Of a stretch of 64,000 bases of DNA, positions 21,594 to 31,910 are shown in pieces. The DNA is from an uncultured PS1 clade bacterium. Lineage in GTDB: Bacteria > Pseudomonadota > Alphaproteobacteria > MED-G09. Location: contig CACOFZ010000004.1 in the NCBI GenBank assembly GCA_902626605.1, positions 1-64,000 on the forward strand, given 5' to 3'. The notes below the pieces were generated by a model, which was given only the letters and a program-made list of their open reading frames with translations, had not been told where the DNA came from and did no database searches. Both the position numbers and the translations under genes were made by a program. Numbering within the stretch: position 1 is the first letter of the stretch; every line of letters begins with the position of its first letter.

Positions 21594-22097
21594 TTATTCA
21601 AAGAAATACTCAAAAATTCCGACATTCCAAAATTTTCCGAATTTTTTTCCAACCTTATTCAATACACCAATTTTTTTAAAACCCAAAAGTATATGAAGTC
21701 TCTCTGATGCATTGTTAGGTTCGGTTATAAATGCATAAGCTCTATTTATACCATAACCATCTATTTTGTTTAACAGATCTTGCATTAGTAGCTTTCCAAA
21801 TCCTTTGCCGATATATTTCTCACTAATATAAACACTTGTTTCAATTGAAGACTTATAAGCCTCCTTATCTCTAAAAGGCCTTGAACTTGCAAAACCAATA
21901 AGAATATCATTTTCATAGGCTACAACACATTGAAACGGACTATCTTTTTTAAAAATTTTAAACCATTCTTTTTTTTGAGATAATGTTTTTTCTTCAATAT
22001 CAAAAGTAAAAGGTGTTTCTCTTATGTAATTATTATAAAGTGAATTAACAGCCTCTATATCAGCATCTTTTATATTTCTAATAAAAATATTTTCCAT
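21594..22097 (-). CDS. GNAT family N-acetyltransferase (phosphinothricin acetyltransferase-like)
   Basis: IRNIKDADIEAVNSLYNNYI...ETSVYISEKYIGKGFGKLLMQDLL; acetyl-CoA-binding GKGFGK. Confidence 0.85.
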   Translation of the reverse strand: MENIFIRNIKDADIEAVNSLYNNYIRETPFTFDIEEKTLSQKKEWFKIFKKDSPFQCVVAYENDILIGFASSRPFRDKEAYKSSIETSVYISEKYIGKGFGKLLMQDLLNKIDGYGINRAYAFITEPNNASERLHILLGFKKIGVLNKVGKKFGKFWNVGIFEYFFE

Positions 22098-22124
22098 TTA
22101 ACAAACTCTTTAAAAAAATTACTT

Positions 22125-22703
22125 TTAATTAATTAAAGTCGAAGCTTCATCTCCCAATGAAATAATTTTTAATTTTTTATCTGATAGAGAAAGGTGAGTT
22201 AAAGAAGTATTGTCGGGATTAAAAAAAACAACTTTGTCACTTTTTTTCAGATGGCTAACTATAGAATTAATAACTAAATAATGAGTAAAAATAAATGTAT
22301 CTTTATTTAGTGACAAAAAAAACTTTAAAATATTCTCTCTCCATAAAAAATAATCAATTTTTGACTTCCTAGAATCTTCATCAGAAATAAGATCGTCCCA
22401 TGTAAGAGGTAGTACTCTTTTGAGCCATAAAACTCTTTTTTTTAAATTTTTTATTGGAGATGGAATTTCAATCACCCTGTTTTCAATTTTAATTTTCTTG
22501 TTTTTGATTTTAGAGAATGGTTTGGCTGTCTCAACACATCTAGTTAGAGGGCTAGAAAAAATATCAAAAGGTTCTTTTGCAATTTGTAATAATTTTAAAG
22601 CAATTTCTTCAGATTGTTTTTTTCCTGATAGATCAAGATGAGGATCGGTATAATCCCAACCTGATGAAGCCTTACCATGACGAATTAAATAAATATTTAC
22701 CAT
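22125..22703 (-). CDS. Histidine phosphatase family protein
   Basis: LIRHGKAS motif, DIFSSPLTRCVETA, late THYLVIN histidine region. Confidence 0.85.
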   Translation of the reverse strand: MVNIYLIRHGKASSGWDYTDPHLDLSGKKQSEEIALKLLQIAKEPFDIFSSPLTRCVETAKPFSKIKNKKIKIENRVIEIPSPIKNLKKRVLWLKRVLPLTWDDLISDEDSRKSKIDYFLWRENILKFFLSLNKDTFIFTHYLVINSIVSHLKKSDKVVFFNPDNTSLTHLSLSDKKLKIISLGDEASTLIN

Positions 22704-24235
22704 TAATTTATTCTAACAATACTATAACCATTATCAGATTGCTGAACACCACATTCTCTATTTAAACATTCTTCATTCATTAATTTATCAAGATCGTTGT
22801 CATTCTTCGTTATTGCTATAAATCTATAATTACTTTTATTAAGCCTTCCTATTACGATTCCTAAATTAGGACCATCTCTTCCATTGGCAACAGTATAAGT
22901 TTCAATTTTTGCTTCTCCTTTTGGATTTTCTTCTACTATCGGTTTAGGAAGATTATCAATACATTTTTGATAATTATTAGGATCCTCCCTTTTCCATTCA
23001 CCCTCAAAAGGTTCACTTGAATAGAGACCTATACCATGCTTAGTGGCAAACCAACCGTTTGATGTACAAAGTCCTTTAGATCCTTGATTCTCTCTTAGTC
23101 TATCCATAATTGTTGCAATTGAATGAGTAACATAATTATTCCCTGCTCCGCCAAAATATGGTAGGCCCCCCGTGACGGTTAAATCTCTTTTATCATTAAG
23201 ACCTATTCCTAATGCCTCCCTTCCAAGTTCAACCATACTCGGAAAGCATGAATATAAATCTATAAAATCAATTTCATCAATATTCCATTTAGACATTGAA
23301 AAAGCTTTTTCTGCCATAAGTTTTATTGCCTTAGATGAATGTAGGTCAGGTCTTTCAGTTACATTCCATACCTCATTTATATCAGCACATCCATGTAAAT
23401 ATACTCTTTTTTCTTTTGGAATTTTAAATTGATTAGCTTTCTCCTCACTCATCATTATAAGGGTGGCGGATTGATCAACCTCCATAATAGCATTCATAAA
23501 TTTTGTGTAAGGATATCCAATATATCTATTAATTTTTGTTGCTGTTGAAATTTCATTTGCAGATCTCTCAATTGGAAACCATGCATTAGGGTGATTTTTT
23601 GCGATCTTTGTAAAAGGAGAGAACAATTCACCCAGATACTTTTGGTGTTTTTCAATTGAATTACCCATTCTTCCTCTAATTGCAGTTTCAAACAACGGAT
23701 AGACATTTACTGGGAATGCTATTCCATGCCTAATTTCATTTTCAGTACCGCCTGGTTTTTCGTAACCTAAATCAATCCTTGTGCCAGTTACATCATCTCC
23801 CCAGCCAGTTTTTTTTCCACTCTTAGATGCTTTTCTCATTGTTGAAAAACACTCAGAACCCGACAACAAAACTACTTCGCTCTGTCCATTGCTTATTCTT
23901 TCAGCAAAGATATTTAAAAGAAACTGAGGTGTATTTCCTCCAGTAGGTCCATAAAAAGTTTCCGCATCATTGATGCCCAATTTATCTGCAAGAGATTTAG
24001 GAGGATTTTTATAAATTGAAAAAGGTGGCCTTGCCCCAGCCCCAGAGTCAAAAATAAATCTTACCGTAACAACGCTATCAATATAATTCTGTAAATCACC
24101 TATACCGGTATCTTGAATTGCTAAAAGTGAAGCCTCATGCATCATTTCGATAGGATTTTTTGCATCTTCAAAATTTTCAATTTTTTGCGTAATTTGACCA
24201 GAACCAACTAATACAGGTGTTTTTGGATTAATCAT
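22703..24235 (-). CDS. Thiolase-superfamily acetyl-CoA acetyltransferase-like protein
   Basis: VLVGSGQITQ..., DFIDLYSCFPSMVELGREALGIG, GGLPYFGGAGNNYVTHSIATIMDRLRE. Confidence 0.8.
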   Translation of the reverse strand: MINPKTPVLVGSGQITQKIENFEDAKNPIEMMHEASLLAIQDTGIGDLQNYIDSVVTVRFIFDSGAGARPPFSIYKNPPKSLADKLGINDAETFYGPTGGNTPQFLLNIFAERISNGQSEVVLLSGSECFSTMRKASKSGKKTGWGDDVTGTRIDLGYEKPGGTENEIRHGIAFPVNVYPLFETAIRGRMGNSIEKHQKYLGELFSPFTKIAKNHPNAWFPIERSANEISTATKINRYIGYPYTKFMNAIMEVDQSATLIMMSEEKANQFKIPKEKRVYLHGCADINEVWNVTERPDLHSSKAIKLMAEKAFSMSKWNIDEIDFIDLYSCFPSMVELGREALGIGLNDKRDLTVTGGLPYFGGAGNNYVTHSIATIMDRLRENQGSKGLCTSNGWFATKHGIGLYSSEPFEGEWKREDPNNYQKCIDNLPKPIVEENPKGEAKIETYTVANGRDGPNLGIVIGRLNKSNYRFIAITKNDNDLDKLMNEECLNRECGVQQSDNGYSIVRIN

Positions 24236-24328
24236 GAATTTTCCCTCAAAAGTATTTATGTTTTATATATATTACCTTAAGTCAATAAAATACTTATTTT
24301 ATAATAAAGTTATCGAAATTAAGATAAA

Positions 24329-24344
24329 TGGCATAAAAATTGCT
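24329..24344 (+). promoter_or_regulatory. Candidate sigma54 (-24/-12) promoter upstream of glnB
   Basis: TGGCAT-AAAAA-TTGCT, with the diagnostic 10 nt between GG and GC; 36 nt before glnB ATG. Confidence 0.5.
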
Positions 24345-24355
24345 TATTAAAATAA

Positions 24356-24718
<363 letters not shown>

Positions 24719-24896
24719 TGCAAATATAGTGTGTAAATTACTTTTGTGTAATATGTGTAATTTTTATCAAAATATAGGCAATATAAGTATTTAAGGGCTA
24801 GTATTTTTTAAAATAATAGTTTTAATAGTCTTCTGTTAAAATTTTATGCAATTAATCAAATTAAGATTTAGGAACAATTGAAGGAGAAAACTTAAA

Positions 24897-25868
24897 ATGA
24901 CAAAGTATGAATATGTTTGGTTGGATGGCTATCAACCAGAACCATTTTTAAGAAGTAAAGTTAAAGTTACCAATGATCAAACACCACCAGAATGGTCATT
25001 TGATGGTTCATCAACTCTTCAGGCTGATGGCGGAAGTTCAGATTGTATATTGACCCCAGTTCAAGAGTATACCAACCCTCTTTTTGGCGACAAACTTGTA
25101 ATGTGTGGCGTTCAAACTGGCTCAAGAGAGGTACATCCGTCAAATACCAGGCATGCTGCATCAGAAGTTGCTTCTGATGAATGGTGGTTTGGCTTTGAGC
25201 AAGAATATTTCTTAACTAACCCTGATGGAACTATTTTGGGTTGGGAAGATGGTATTCCATCAAAACCTCAGGGTGAATATTATTGTGGTGTTGGGGCTGC
25301 AAATGTCAAAGGTAGAGAGATATCTGAAGCACATCTTGAAGCGTGTTTAGAAGCTGGAATTGAATTGACTGGAACAAATGCTGAGGTTGCATTAGGCCAA
25401 TGGGAATATCAGTGTCTTGGTAAAGGTATTAAGGCTGGTGATGACCTTTGGATGAGTCGATATTTACTTCATAAAGTAGCAGAGGATTTTGATGTTTCAG
25501 TAAATATTCATCCAAAACCTCAGTCAGGTGATTGGAATGGATCGGGAATGCATACAAATTTCTCAAATAAAGAAATGAGAGAGAATGGTTCTGAGAATTT
25601 ATTTAACTCAATGTGTGAAAAACTTGGAACTGTTCATGAAGATGCAATCAGTAATTATGGATCTGACAATGATCAAAGGCTTACAGGTCTGCATGAAACA
25701 CAAAAAATTACTGAATTTTCATATGGTGTTAGCGACAGAGGTGCAAGTATACGTATTCCAATATATACAGTTGAACATGATTGGAATGGATACCTTGAGG
25801 ATAGAAGACCAGCCTCTAATGCTGATCCATACCGAATAATTCATCATATAATTAGTACTTTAAGCTAA
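24897..25868 (+). CDS. glnII: Type II (eukaryotic-type) glutamine synthetase
   Basis: 323 aa; YEYVWLDGYQPEPFLRSKVK, PEWSFDGSSTLQADGGSSDC, WWFGFEQEYFL, GSGMHTNFS, GVSDRGASIRIP, EDRRPASNADPY. Confidence 0.9.
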   Translation: MTKYEYVWLDGYQPEPFLRSKVKVTNDQTPPEWSFDGSSTLQADGGSSDCILTPVQEYTNPLFGDKLVMCGVQTGSREVHPSNTRHAASEVASDEWWFGFEQEYFLTNPDGTILGWEDGIPSKPQGEYYCGVGAANVKGREISEAHLEACLEAGIELTGTNAEVALGQWEYQCLGKGIKAGDDLWMSRYLLHKVAEDFDVSVNIHPKPQSGDWNGSGMHTNFSNKEMRENGSENLFNSMCEKLGTVHEDAISNYGSDNDQRLTGLHETQKITEFSYGVSDRGASIRIPIYTVEHDWNGYLEDRRPASNADPYRIIHHIISTLS

Positions 25869-25891
25869 AAAATTTTAAACATTTTACTTTG

Positions 25892-25923
25892 AAAAATAGC
25901 CTTCATTGAAGGCTATTTTTTTA
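25892..25923 (+). terminator. Rho-independent terminator downstream of the type II GS gene
   Basis: AAAAATAGCCTTC-ATT-GAAGGCTATTTTTTT inverted repeat with T-tract. Confidence 0.9.
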
Positions 25924-25981
25924 TTATTAATACGAATCGTATAATTGTTGGAATTAATAGTGCCATTTTTTAGGATTAAAT

Positions 25982-27913
25982 TTGTCAAAAAAAAACTCAT
26001 ATGATGCATCTGATATTGAAGTTCTTGAGGGACTTGAACCGGTAAGAAAACGACCAGGAATGTATATTGGGGGAACAGATAAAAATGGTATGCATCATCT
26101 TTTTTCAGAAATTATTGATAACTCCATGGATGAAGCGGTTGCTGGTCACGCAAATAAAATTAGTGTCGAAATTTTAGATAATAACATGATTACTATTTTA
26201 GATAATGGCAGGGGAATACCAATTGATAAACATCCTAAATTCCCAAAAAAATCTGCCTTAGAAGTGATTTTGACAACACTTCATGCTGGTGGAAAATTTA
26301 ATAATAAAGTTTATCAAACATCAGGTGGTTTGCATGGTGTAGGGATAAGTGTTGTAAATGCACTATCTGAATTTTTAGATGTTGAAGTATATCGTAATAA
26401 AAGTATTTATTCACAAAACTTCAAAAAAGGAATACCTCAAGGAGATTTAGTAAAATTAAATCAAAAAACAAACAAAAGAGGAACTAAAGTTAGTTTTAAA
26501 CCAGATGAAAGCATCTTTGATAAAAATATAAAGTTCAATATAAAAAGATTGTATGATTTCTGTAAATCAAAAGCTTACTTATTTGCTGGAACTGAAATTA
26601 GGTGGGTTTGCGATGATAAATTAGCTTTAGAAAATAATATTCCAAATCTAGAGACTTTTAATTTTTCAAATGGACTAGAGGATTATCTTAATAATGAAGT
26701 TGAAAAATCATCATTCGTTAATACAGATTGTTTTTCAGGAAAAAAAGAAAAGGATGGTGATGATAATTCAGTAGAATGGGCGATAAATTGGACTATTAAT
26801 TCCGATGGATTTTTAAAATCATTCTGCAATACTGTCCCAACCCCCGAGGGTGGTACTCATGAAATTGGTTTGAAAAGCGGTTTATTAAAAGCCCTCAAGT
26901 CACATTCAGATAGAATTGGTAATAAAAAAGCCTCGTCAATTAATTCTGAAGATTTATCAAAATCAATGGTTTGTGTAATTTCTCTTTTTATACCTGATCC
27001 AAAATTTCAAGGACAAACAAAGGACAAATTATCAAACGCTTCTGCTCAAAAATTTATTGAAAATATTATCAAAGACAGATTTGAAAACTGGTTATCAAAC
27101 TCTCCTCAACAAGCAGAGAAATTATTAGATTGGATAATAAGCTTTACTGAGGAAAGGTTAAGAAGAAAAAAAGAAAAAGAAACATCAAGAAAAACGGCTA
27201 TTAGAAAAATCAGACTACCTGGAAAACTATCTGATTGTTCTCAGGTAACAAAAGAAGGTACTGAATTATTTATTGTTGAAGGAGATAGCGCTGGAGGATC
27301 AGCAAAACAAGCAAGAGATAGAAATTTTCAAGCAATTCTTCCACTGAGAGGTAAAATACTAAATGTTGCTAATTCAAATCAGACAAAAATTAGTGAAAAT
27401 CAGCAAATAGCAGATTTGGTTCTTGCACTAGGTTGTGGCCTTAGAAACTCTTATAATGAGAATGATTTAAGATACGATAAAATAATTATCATGACTGATG
27501 CAGATGTGGATGGGGCTCATATAGCATCTTTATTAATAACCTTTTTTCATGAAGAAATGCCAAAAATTATTTCAAATGGTAAATTATTCATAGCTGTACC
27601 TCCACTTTATAAATTGTCTCAAGGAGGAAAAATATTATACGCAAGAGATGATGAGCACAGAGAGGCCATAATTGATAAAAATTTTAATAGATCCAATAAA
27701 ATTGAAATTAATCGTTTCAAAGGTCTTGGTGAAATGATGCCCTCGCAACTAAAAGAGACGACTATGATACCAGGTAATAGAACACTTTTAAGAGTTATGA
27801 TACCTGAAAATAAGAAAAGTATTACACAAAAAACTATAACTAATTTAATGGGAAATAAACCAGAAATGAGATTTGAATTTATTAGAGAAAAAGCTAATCT
27901 AAGCAATAATTAA
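25982..27913 (+). CDS. parE: DNA topoisomerase IV subunit B
   Basis: GHKL/toprim: RKRPGMYIGGTDKNGMHHLFSEIIDNSMDEA, LHGVGISVVNALS, FIVEGDSAGGSAKQARDR. Start codon in the track is TTG. Confidence 0.93.
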   Translation: MSKKNSYDASDIEVLEGLEPVRKRPGMYIGGTDKNGMHHLFSEIIDNSMDEAVAGHANKISVEILDNNMITILDNGRGIPIDKHPKFPKKSALEVILTTLHAGGKFNNKVYQTSGGLHGVGISVVNALSEFLDVEVYRNKSIYSQNFKKGIPQGDLVKLNQKTNKRGTKVSFKPDESIFDKNIKFNIKRLYDFCKSKAYLFAGTEIRWVCDDKLALENNIPNLETFNFSNGLEDYLNNEVEKSSFVNTDCFSGKKEKDGDDNSVEWAINWTINSDGFLKSFCNTVPTPEGGTHEIGLKSGLLKALKSHSDRIGNKKASSINSEDLSKSMVCVISLFIPDPKFQGQTKDKLSNASAQKFIENIIKDRFENWLSNSPQQAEKLLDWIISFTEERLRRKKEKETSRKTAIRKIRLPGKLSDCSQVTKEGTELFIVEGDSAGGSAKQARDRNFQAILPLRGKILNVANSNQTKISENQQIADLVLALGCGLRNSYNENDLRYDKIIIMTDADVDGAHIASLLITFFHEEMPKIISNGKLFIAVPPLYKLSQGGKILYARDDEHREAIIDKNFNRSNKIEINRFKGLGEMMPSQLKETTMIPGNRTLLRVMIPENKKSITQKTITNLMGNKPEMRFEFIREKANLSNN

Positions 27914-27993
27914 GTTTTGTAAAAAATTAAAATTTGTTTTTTTTTATTTTTTTCACTATAGAATTTAAGTTATTCTTTTAACTGGAGACAATT

Positions 27994-28788
27994 ATGCAAG
28001 AATTTAAGAAAGTTACTTTAGAAATAAATGATGATGTAGGTATAATGAGATTGAACGATCCAAGTGCAATGAATGCAGTCTCTGATGAAATGTTAGAAGG
28101 CCTTTGGGATTGTTTAAACGTGATTGAAGAAAAAAACTCAAACATTAAATGTTTAGTTTTTACAGGGGAAGGAAGAGGATTTTGTGCAGGAGCAAATCTA
28201 GCAGCAAGACCTGATAAATCAAATCATGGCAGACAGGATGCCGGCCAAAGATTGGAAACTGGTTATCATCCGATCTTGAGAAGGCTTAAGAATTTAAAGA
28301 TCCCACTAATAACCTCAATTAATGGACCAGCTGCAGGTGCAGGTATGTCACTTGCATTAATGGGTGATATGATTATAGCTGGAAAATCAGCATTTTTTTT
28401 ACAGGCATTTAGAAGAATAGGATTAGTCCCTGATGCTGGATCAACTTGGATTTTACCAAGATTAATTGGGATGGCAAGAGCAAAAGAGCTTGCTGTTTTA
28501 GGCGAGAGATTAAGCGCTGAAAAAGCACTTGAGTGGGGTCTAATTAATAGACTTTATGATGATAGCGAATTACTTGAAGAAACAATAAAACTGGCCAAAG
28601 AGTTATCAAAAGGTCCTATGTCTCTTGGTCTTATTAGAAAAGCTTTTTGGGATAGTTTTGATAATTCATATGAAGAGCAGCTTAACCTAGAGAGAGATCT
28701 TCAGTTTATTGCAGGACAATCTGATGACTTTAAAGAGGGAGTAAAAGCTTTTCTTGAAAAAAGAGATGCAAAATTTATTGGGAATTAA
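27994..28788 (+). CDS. Enoyl-CoA hydratase/isomerase family protein
   Basis: Crotonase fold: FTGEGRGFCAGANLA, INGPAAGAGMSLALMGDMIIAG, RIGLVPDAGSTW. Confidence 0.9.
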   Translation: MQEFKKVTLEINDDVGIMRLNDPSAMNAVSDEMLEGLWDCLNVIEEKNSNIKCLVFTGEGRGFCAGANLAARPDKSNHGRQDAGQRLETGYHPILRRLKNLKIPLITSINGPAAGAGMSLALMGDMIIAGKSAFFLQAFRRIGLVPDAGSTWILPRLIGMARAKELAVLGERLSAEKALEWGLINRLYDDSELLEETIKLAKELSKGPMSLGLIRKAFWDSFDNSYEEQLNLERDLQFIAGQSDDFKEGVKAFLEKRDAKFIGN

Positions 28789-29170
28789 AAGTACCTTTAT
28801 CATAGTCAACTGGAATATCTGCTTCCACTAAAGTAACGGACTCACCACATCCACATGCATCAGTTTGATTTGGGTTATTAAAAACAAATCCAGAATTAAG
28901 AGCAGATTGTTCATAATCCATCTCAGTTCCTATTAGAAATAGTATTGCTTTAGGATCAATTACAAGCTTAATACCATCAACTTCAATATATTCATCATTA
29001 TCGTTAACTTCATCAACATAATCCATTGTATAAGCCATTCCAGCACAACCAGCATTTTTAACCCCAAGCTTAATTATATTATTTGCCTCAGGAGAGTCTT
29101 TAAGAATAGATTTTAAATGCTCAACTGCACTTGGCGTTAAACTTAATAATTTATTTTCAACATAATTCAT
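28775..29170 (-). CDS. sufA: Iron-sulfur cluster assembly A-type protein (SufA/IscA/ErpA family)
   Basis: Conserved Cys pattern: GVKNAGCAGMAYTMDYV...CGCGES, terminal position in SUF cluster. Confidence 0.88.
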   Translation of the reverse strand: MNYVENKLLSLTPSAVEHLKSILKDSPEANNIIKLGVKNAGCAGMAYTMDYVDEVNDNDEYIEVDGIKLVIDPKAILFLIGTEMDYEQSALNSGFVFNNPNQTDACGCGESVTLVEADIPVDYDKGTFNSQ

Positions 29171-29172
29171 TT

Positions 29173-29532
29173 TTAATACATATTTAAAGTTAATCTAGCC
29201 TCTTCAGACATCAAACTCATGTCCCAAGGTGGATCAAAAACCATTTCGACATTAACTTTCTCTACTCCGTTAATTTTTTTAATTGCAGACTCAACCCATC
29301 CAGGCATTTCTTCAGCAACTGGACAACCAGGTGCAGTAAGTGTCATTTTAATTTCAACAATTTTATTTTCAATAATATCAACATTATAAATTAATCCCAA
29401 CTCATAAATATCAACAGGTATTTCTGGATCAAATACTGTTTTAAGAGCTTTCACTAAATCATCATTATTTATCAATGATTCATTTGTATTAATTTCATTT
29501 TTTTTTATAATTTCATTATCAATTTTATTCAT
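29173..29532 (-). CDS. sufT: SUF system-associated DUF59/MIP18-family protein
   Basis: LKTVFDPEIPVDIYELGLIYNVDI, MTLTAPGCPVAEEMPGWVESAI; SUF context. Confidence 0.88.
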   Translation of the reverse strand: MNKIDNEIIKKNEINTNESLINNDDLVKALKTVFDPEIPVDIYELGLIYNVDIIENKIVEIKMTLTAPGCPVAEEMPGWVESAIKKINGVEKVNVEMVFDPPWDMSLMSEEARLTLNMY

Positions 29533-29559
29533 TTTTAAATTTTATAACTTTGTTTGTAT

Positions 29560-30780
29560 TTAGTCAAAAAATGAAATGGCTTTATCCAAAGAATTTATAA
29601 AAATATCAATATCATTTTTATTTGTATACATTCCTATAGATGCTCTTGCCGTTGATGATAAGTTGAAGAAATCGAGTAAAGGTTGAGTGCAGTGTTGACC
29701 AGCTCTAATCGCTACACCTTCTTTATCAACTATTGTTGCAATATCATGGGGATGAGAACCATCAACAGTAAATGATACCATTGGACTTTTTAAATTTTCC
29801 TTACCATATACTTTTACTCTTGGTAATTTGCTCATTTCATTATGAAAATATTTAGCAATTTTCTCCTCATAATGAAATAAACCTTGTTTCTTTTTTTCGT
29901 TAAAATAATCTATTGCTGCACCCAACCCTACTGCTTGAACAATATTGGGTGTACCAGCTTCAAATTTAGAGGGAGGCTTCGAATAAGTTACCTTATCTTT
30001 AAAAACTTCATTAATCATCTCTCCGCCACCTCTCCATGGATGCATGGTTTCTAAAAGATCATACTTTCCATATAAGACACCTACACCAGTTGGGCCATAT
30101 AATTTATGTCCTGAAAAAACATAATAATCACAGTCTAAGTCCTGAACATCAGTATTCAAATGAGCAATTCCCTGGCATCCATCAACCAAAACTCTTATAT
30201 TTTTATCATGTGCAATACTAATTATCTCTTTTAAAGGTATTTCAGATCCCAAAACATTAGACATTTGGGTTATTGAGATTAGTTTAGTTTTATTTGATAT
30301 AGCCTTTATAAAATCCTTAACTTTGATATTTCCGTTGTCATCACAATTTATCCATTTAATGTTAACACCACACTTTTCTCTCAAAAAATGCCATGGAACA
30401 ATATTTGAATGGTGTTCCATTACTGTCAAAATAATTTCATCTTCTTTTGTAAAAAAATCATGTGATAAGGATTGAGCTACTAAATTAATTGCATCGGTCG
30501 CGCCCATAGTAAAAATTATTTCATTTTCACTATTTGCATTAATAAAATCTTTAACTTTTTTTCTAGATAATTCATATTGATCGGTCGCTAGATTAGACAA
30601 ATAATGAATTCCTCTGTGTACATTAGAATACTCTTCTTCCTGAAATCTTTTCATCGAATTTATAACAGATAATGGTTTTTGAGCACTAGCCGCGCTATCA
30701 AGGTATACTAATTTCTTATTGTTAACTTTCTTTTTTAAAATTGGAAAGTCGTGACGAGTATTTTCTATGTCAAATATCAT
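29560..30780 (-). CDS. sufS: Cysteine desulfurase SufS
   Basis: YLDSAASAQKPLSVINSM..., PLP lysine VFSGHKLYGPTGVGVLYG, AIRAGQHCTQPLLDFF. Confidence 0.94.
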   Translation of the reverse strand: MIFDIENTRHDFPILKKKVNNKKLVYLDSAASAQKPLSVINSMKRFQEEEYSNVHRGIHYLSNLATDQYELSRKKVKDFINANSENEIIFTMGATDAINLVAQSLSHDFFTKEDEIILTVMEHHSNIVPWHFLREKCGVNIKWINCDDNGNIKVKDFIKAISNKTKLISITQMSNVLGSEIPLKEIISIAHDKNIRVLVDGCQGIAHLNTDVQDLDCDYYVFSGHKLYGPTGVGVLYGKYDLLETMHPWRGGGEMINEVFKDKVTYSKPPSKFEAGTPNIVQAVGLGAAIDYFNEKKKQGLFHYEEKIAKYFHNEMSKLPRVKVYGKENLKSPMVSFTVDGSHPHDIATIVDKEGVAIRAGQHCTQPLLDFFNLSSTARASIGMYTNKNDIDIFINSLDKAISFFD

Positions 30781-31910
30781 TTGTACTTCTCAGGTAAAAA
30801 ATTAATTAATGATGAATTTTCTGAAATATACTCATTAATAATTCCCTGTAGGAGAATTTTTTCAGCTTCAACTTTATTCAAACCTCTCGAATTCAAATAG
30901 AAAACTTGCTCTTGGTTGAGAGATCCTATAGTTGTACCATGCTTACAAATAACATCATTATTATATATTTTCATTTCTGGTTTTGCATTCATTGATGCTT
31001 TTTCATCCAATAAAATAGCCCTACAATCTTGATCAGCTCGACTATTTTTTATTTTGTTTTCAACATCAATCAAAGCTTGAAAGGAACATTCTGTTCCCTT
31101 TCCTAAAATTGATCTCATGCCGACATCACTATTACAATTTGAACTTAAATGATTATTATGAACAAGAAAATCATCTTTACAGTCATCATAGGGAATTGAA
31201 ACAGATTTAAATTGAGCAAAAGAATTCTCATCCCTAAAAGAATTAAATATTTGAAATCTAGACTTATTTTTAGGTATTGATAGATTTTCTAGATTTATTT
31301 CAGAATTTTTATCTAAATTACTAAAGAAAGTCTCTGAGTGTATAGAAGAAGATTCATTCAATCTTAAAATTTTTACATTTGAATTTTTTCCAATATTTAT
31401 TTCTGTTATTTGATTAATAAAGCCTAATCCACCCCTATTAAGAAATTGTATTTCTGCATTAACATTATTATCAATGTTTATTAAAATTCTTGGAAAAGAC
31501 ATACCATGACCCTCTGAACGAATATCGATAATAACTGGTTTTTTCAGGTTTTTTTTAATTGTTAAAACTTTAAATAAATTTGAGTACGAAAGGTTTAAAT
31601 TAACAATGCCTTCATCTTTTAAATAATTTAAAGGCTGCAAATATTGATCTTCATTCTTTTTAAAATAATCAATTTCATTAATTTCGAATTTGTCTAATTT
31701 ATTTTTTTTAATCTTTATAGAAGTTTTACATAAAGAAAATTCAATATTTCTAATATCATTTTTTAAATCGTTATATTTCCATCTTTCAAACTTCTTGGAA
31801 GGAATCCCAATATTCTTTAAATTTAAAAAAGCTTTTTCTCTTAATTGAGTTAAAGACGATAAATTATCAAAAGATTTATCAAAATTTTTTATATTAAGGA
31901 AATTAGGCAT
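30777..31910 (-). CDS. sufD: Fe-S cluster assembly protein SufD
   Basis: SufB/D-fold C-terminus (DQDCRAILLDEKASMNAKPEMKIYNNDVICKHGTTIGSLNQEQVFYLNSRGL); start placed at MPNFLN (31910) rather than the longer ORF track start. Confidence 0.9.
   Translation of the reverse strand: MPNFLNIKNFDKSFDNLSSLTQLREKAFLNLKNIGIPSKKFERWKYNDLKNDIRNIEFSLCKTSIKIKKNKLDKFEINEIDYFKKNEDQYLQPLNYLKDEGIVNLNLSYSNLFKVLTIKKNLKKPVIIDIRSEGHGMSFPRILINIDNNVNAEIQFLNRGGLGFINQITEINIGKNSNVKILRLNESSSIHSETFFSNLDKNSEINLENLSIPKNKSRFQIFNSFRDENSFAQFKSVSIPYDDCKDDFLVHNNHLSSNCNSDVGMRSILGKGTECSFQALIDVENKIKNSRADQDCRAILLDEKASMNAKPEMKIYNNDVICKHGTTIGSLNQEQVFYLNSRGLNKVEAEKILLQGIINEYISENSSLINFLPEKYK

Noticed and set aside
21378-21707. 109-aa plus-strand ORF
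   Set aside because: Runs across the reverse complement of tRNA-Leu (peptide VRAEGVEPPRLAAQVPKTCVSTNSTTPA is a typical tRNA-antisense translation) and the ends of tig and the GNAT gene.
24719-24896. Glutamine riboswitch (glnA or Downstream-peptide RNA motif) before GSII
   Set aside because: I did not see the conserved sequence elements of those motifs; only the TGTGTAA repeats stand out.
25585-25839. 84-aa plus-strand ORF in another frame
   Set aside because: Alternate-frame ORF inside the type II glutamine synthetase gene.
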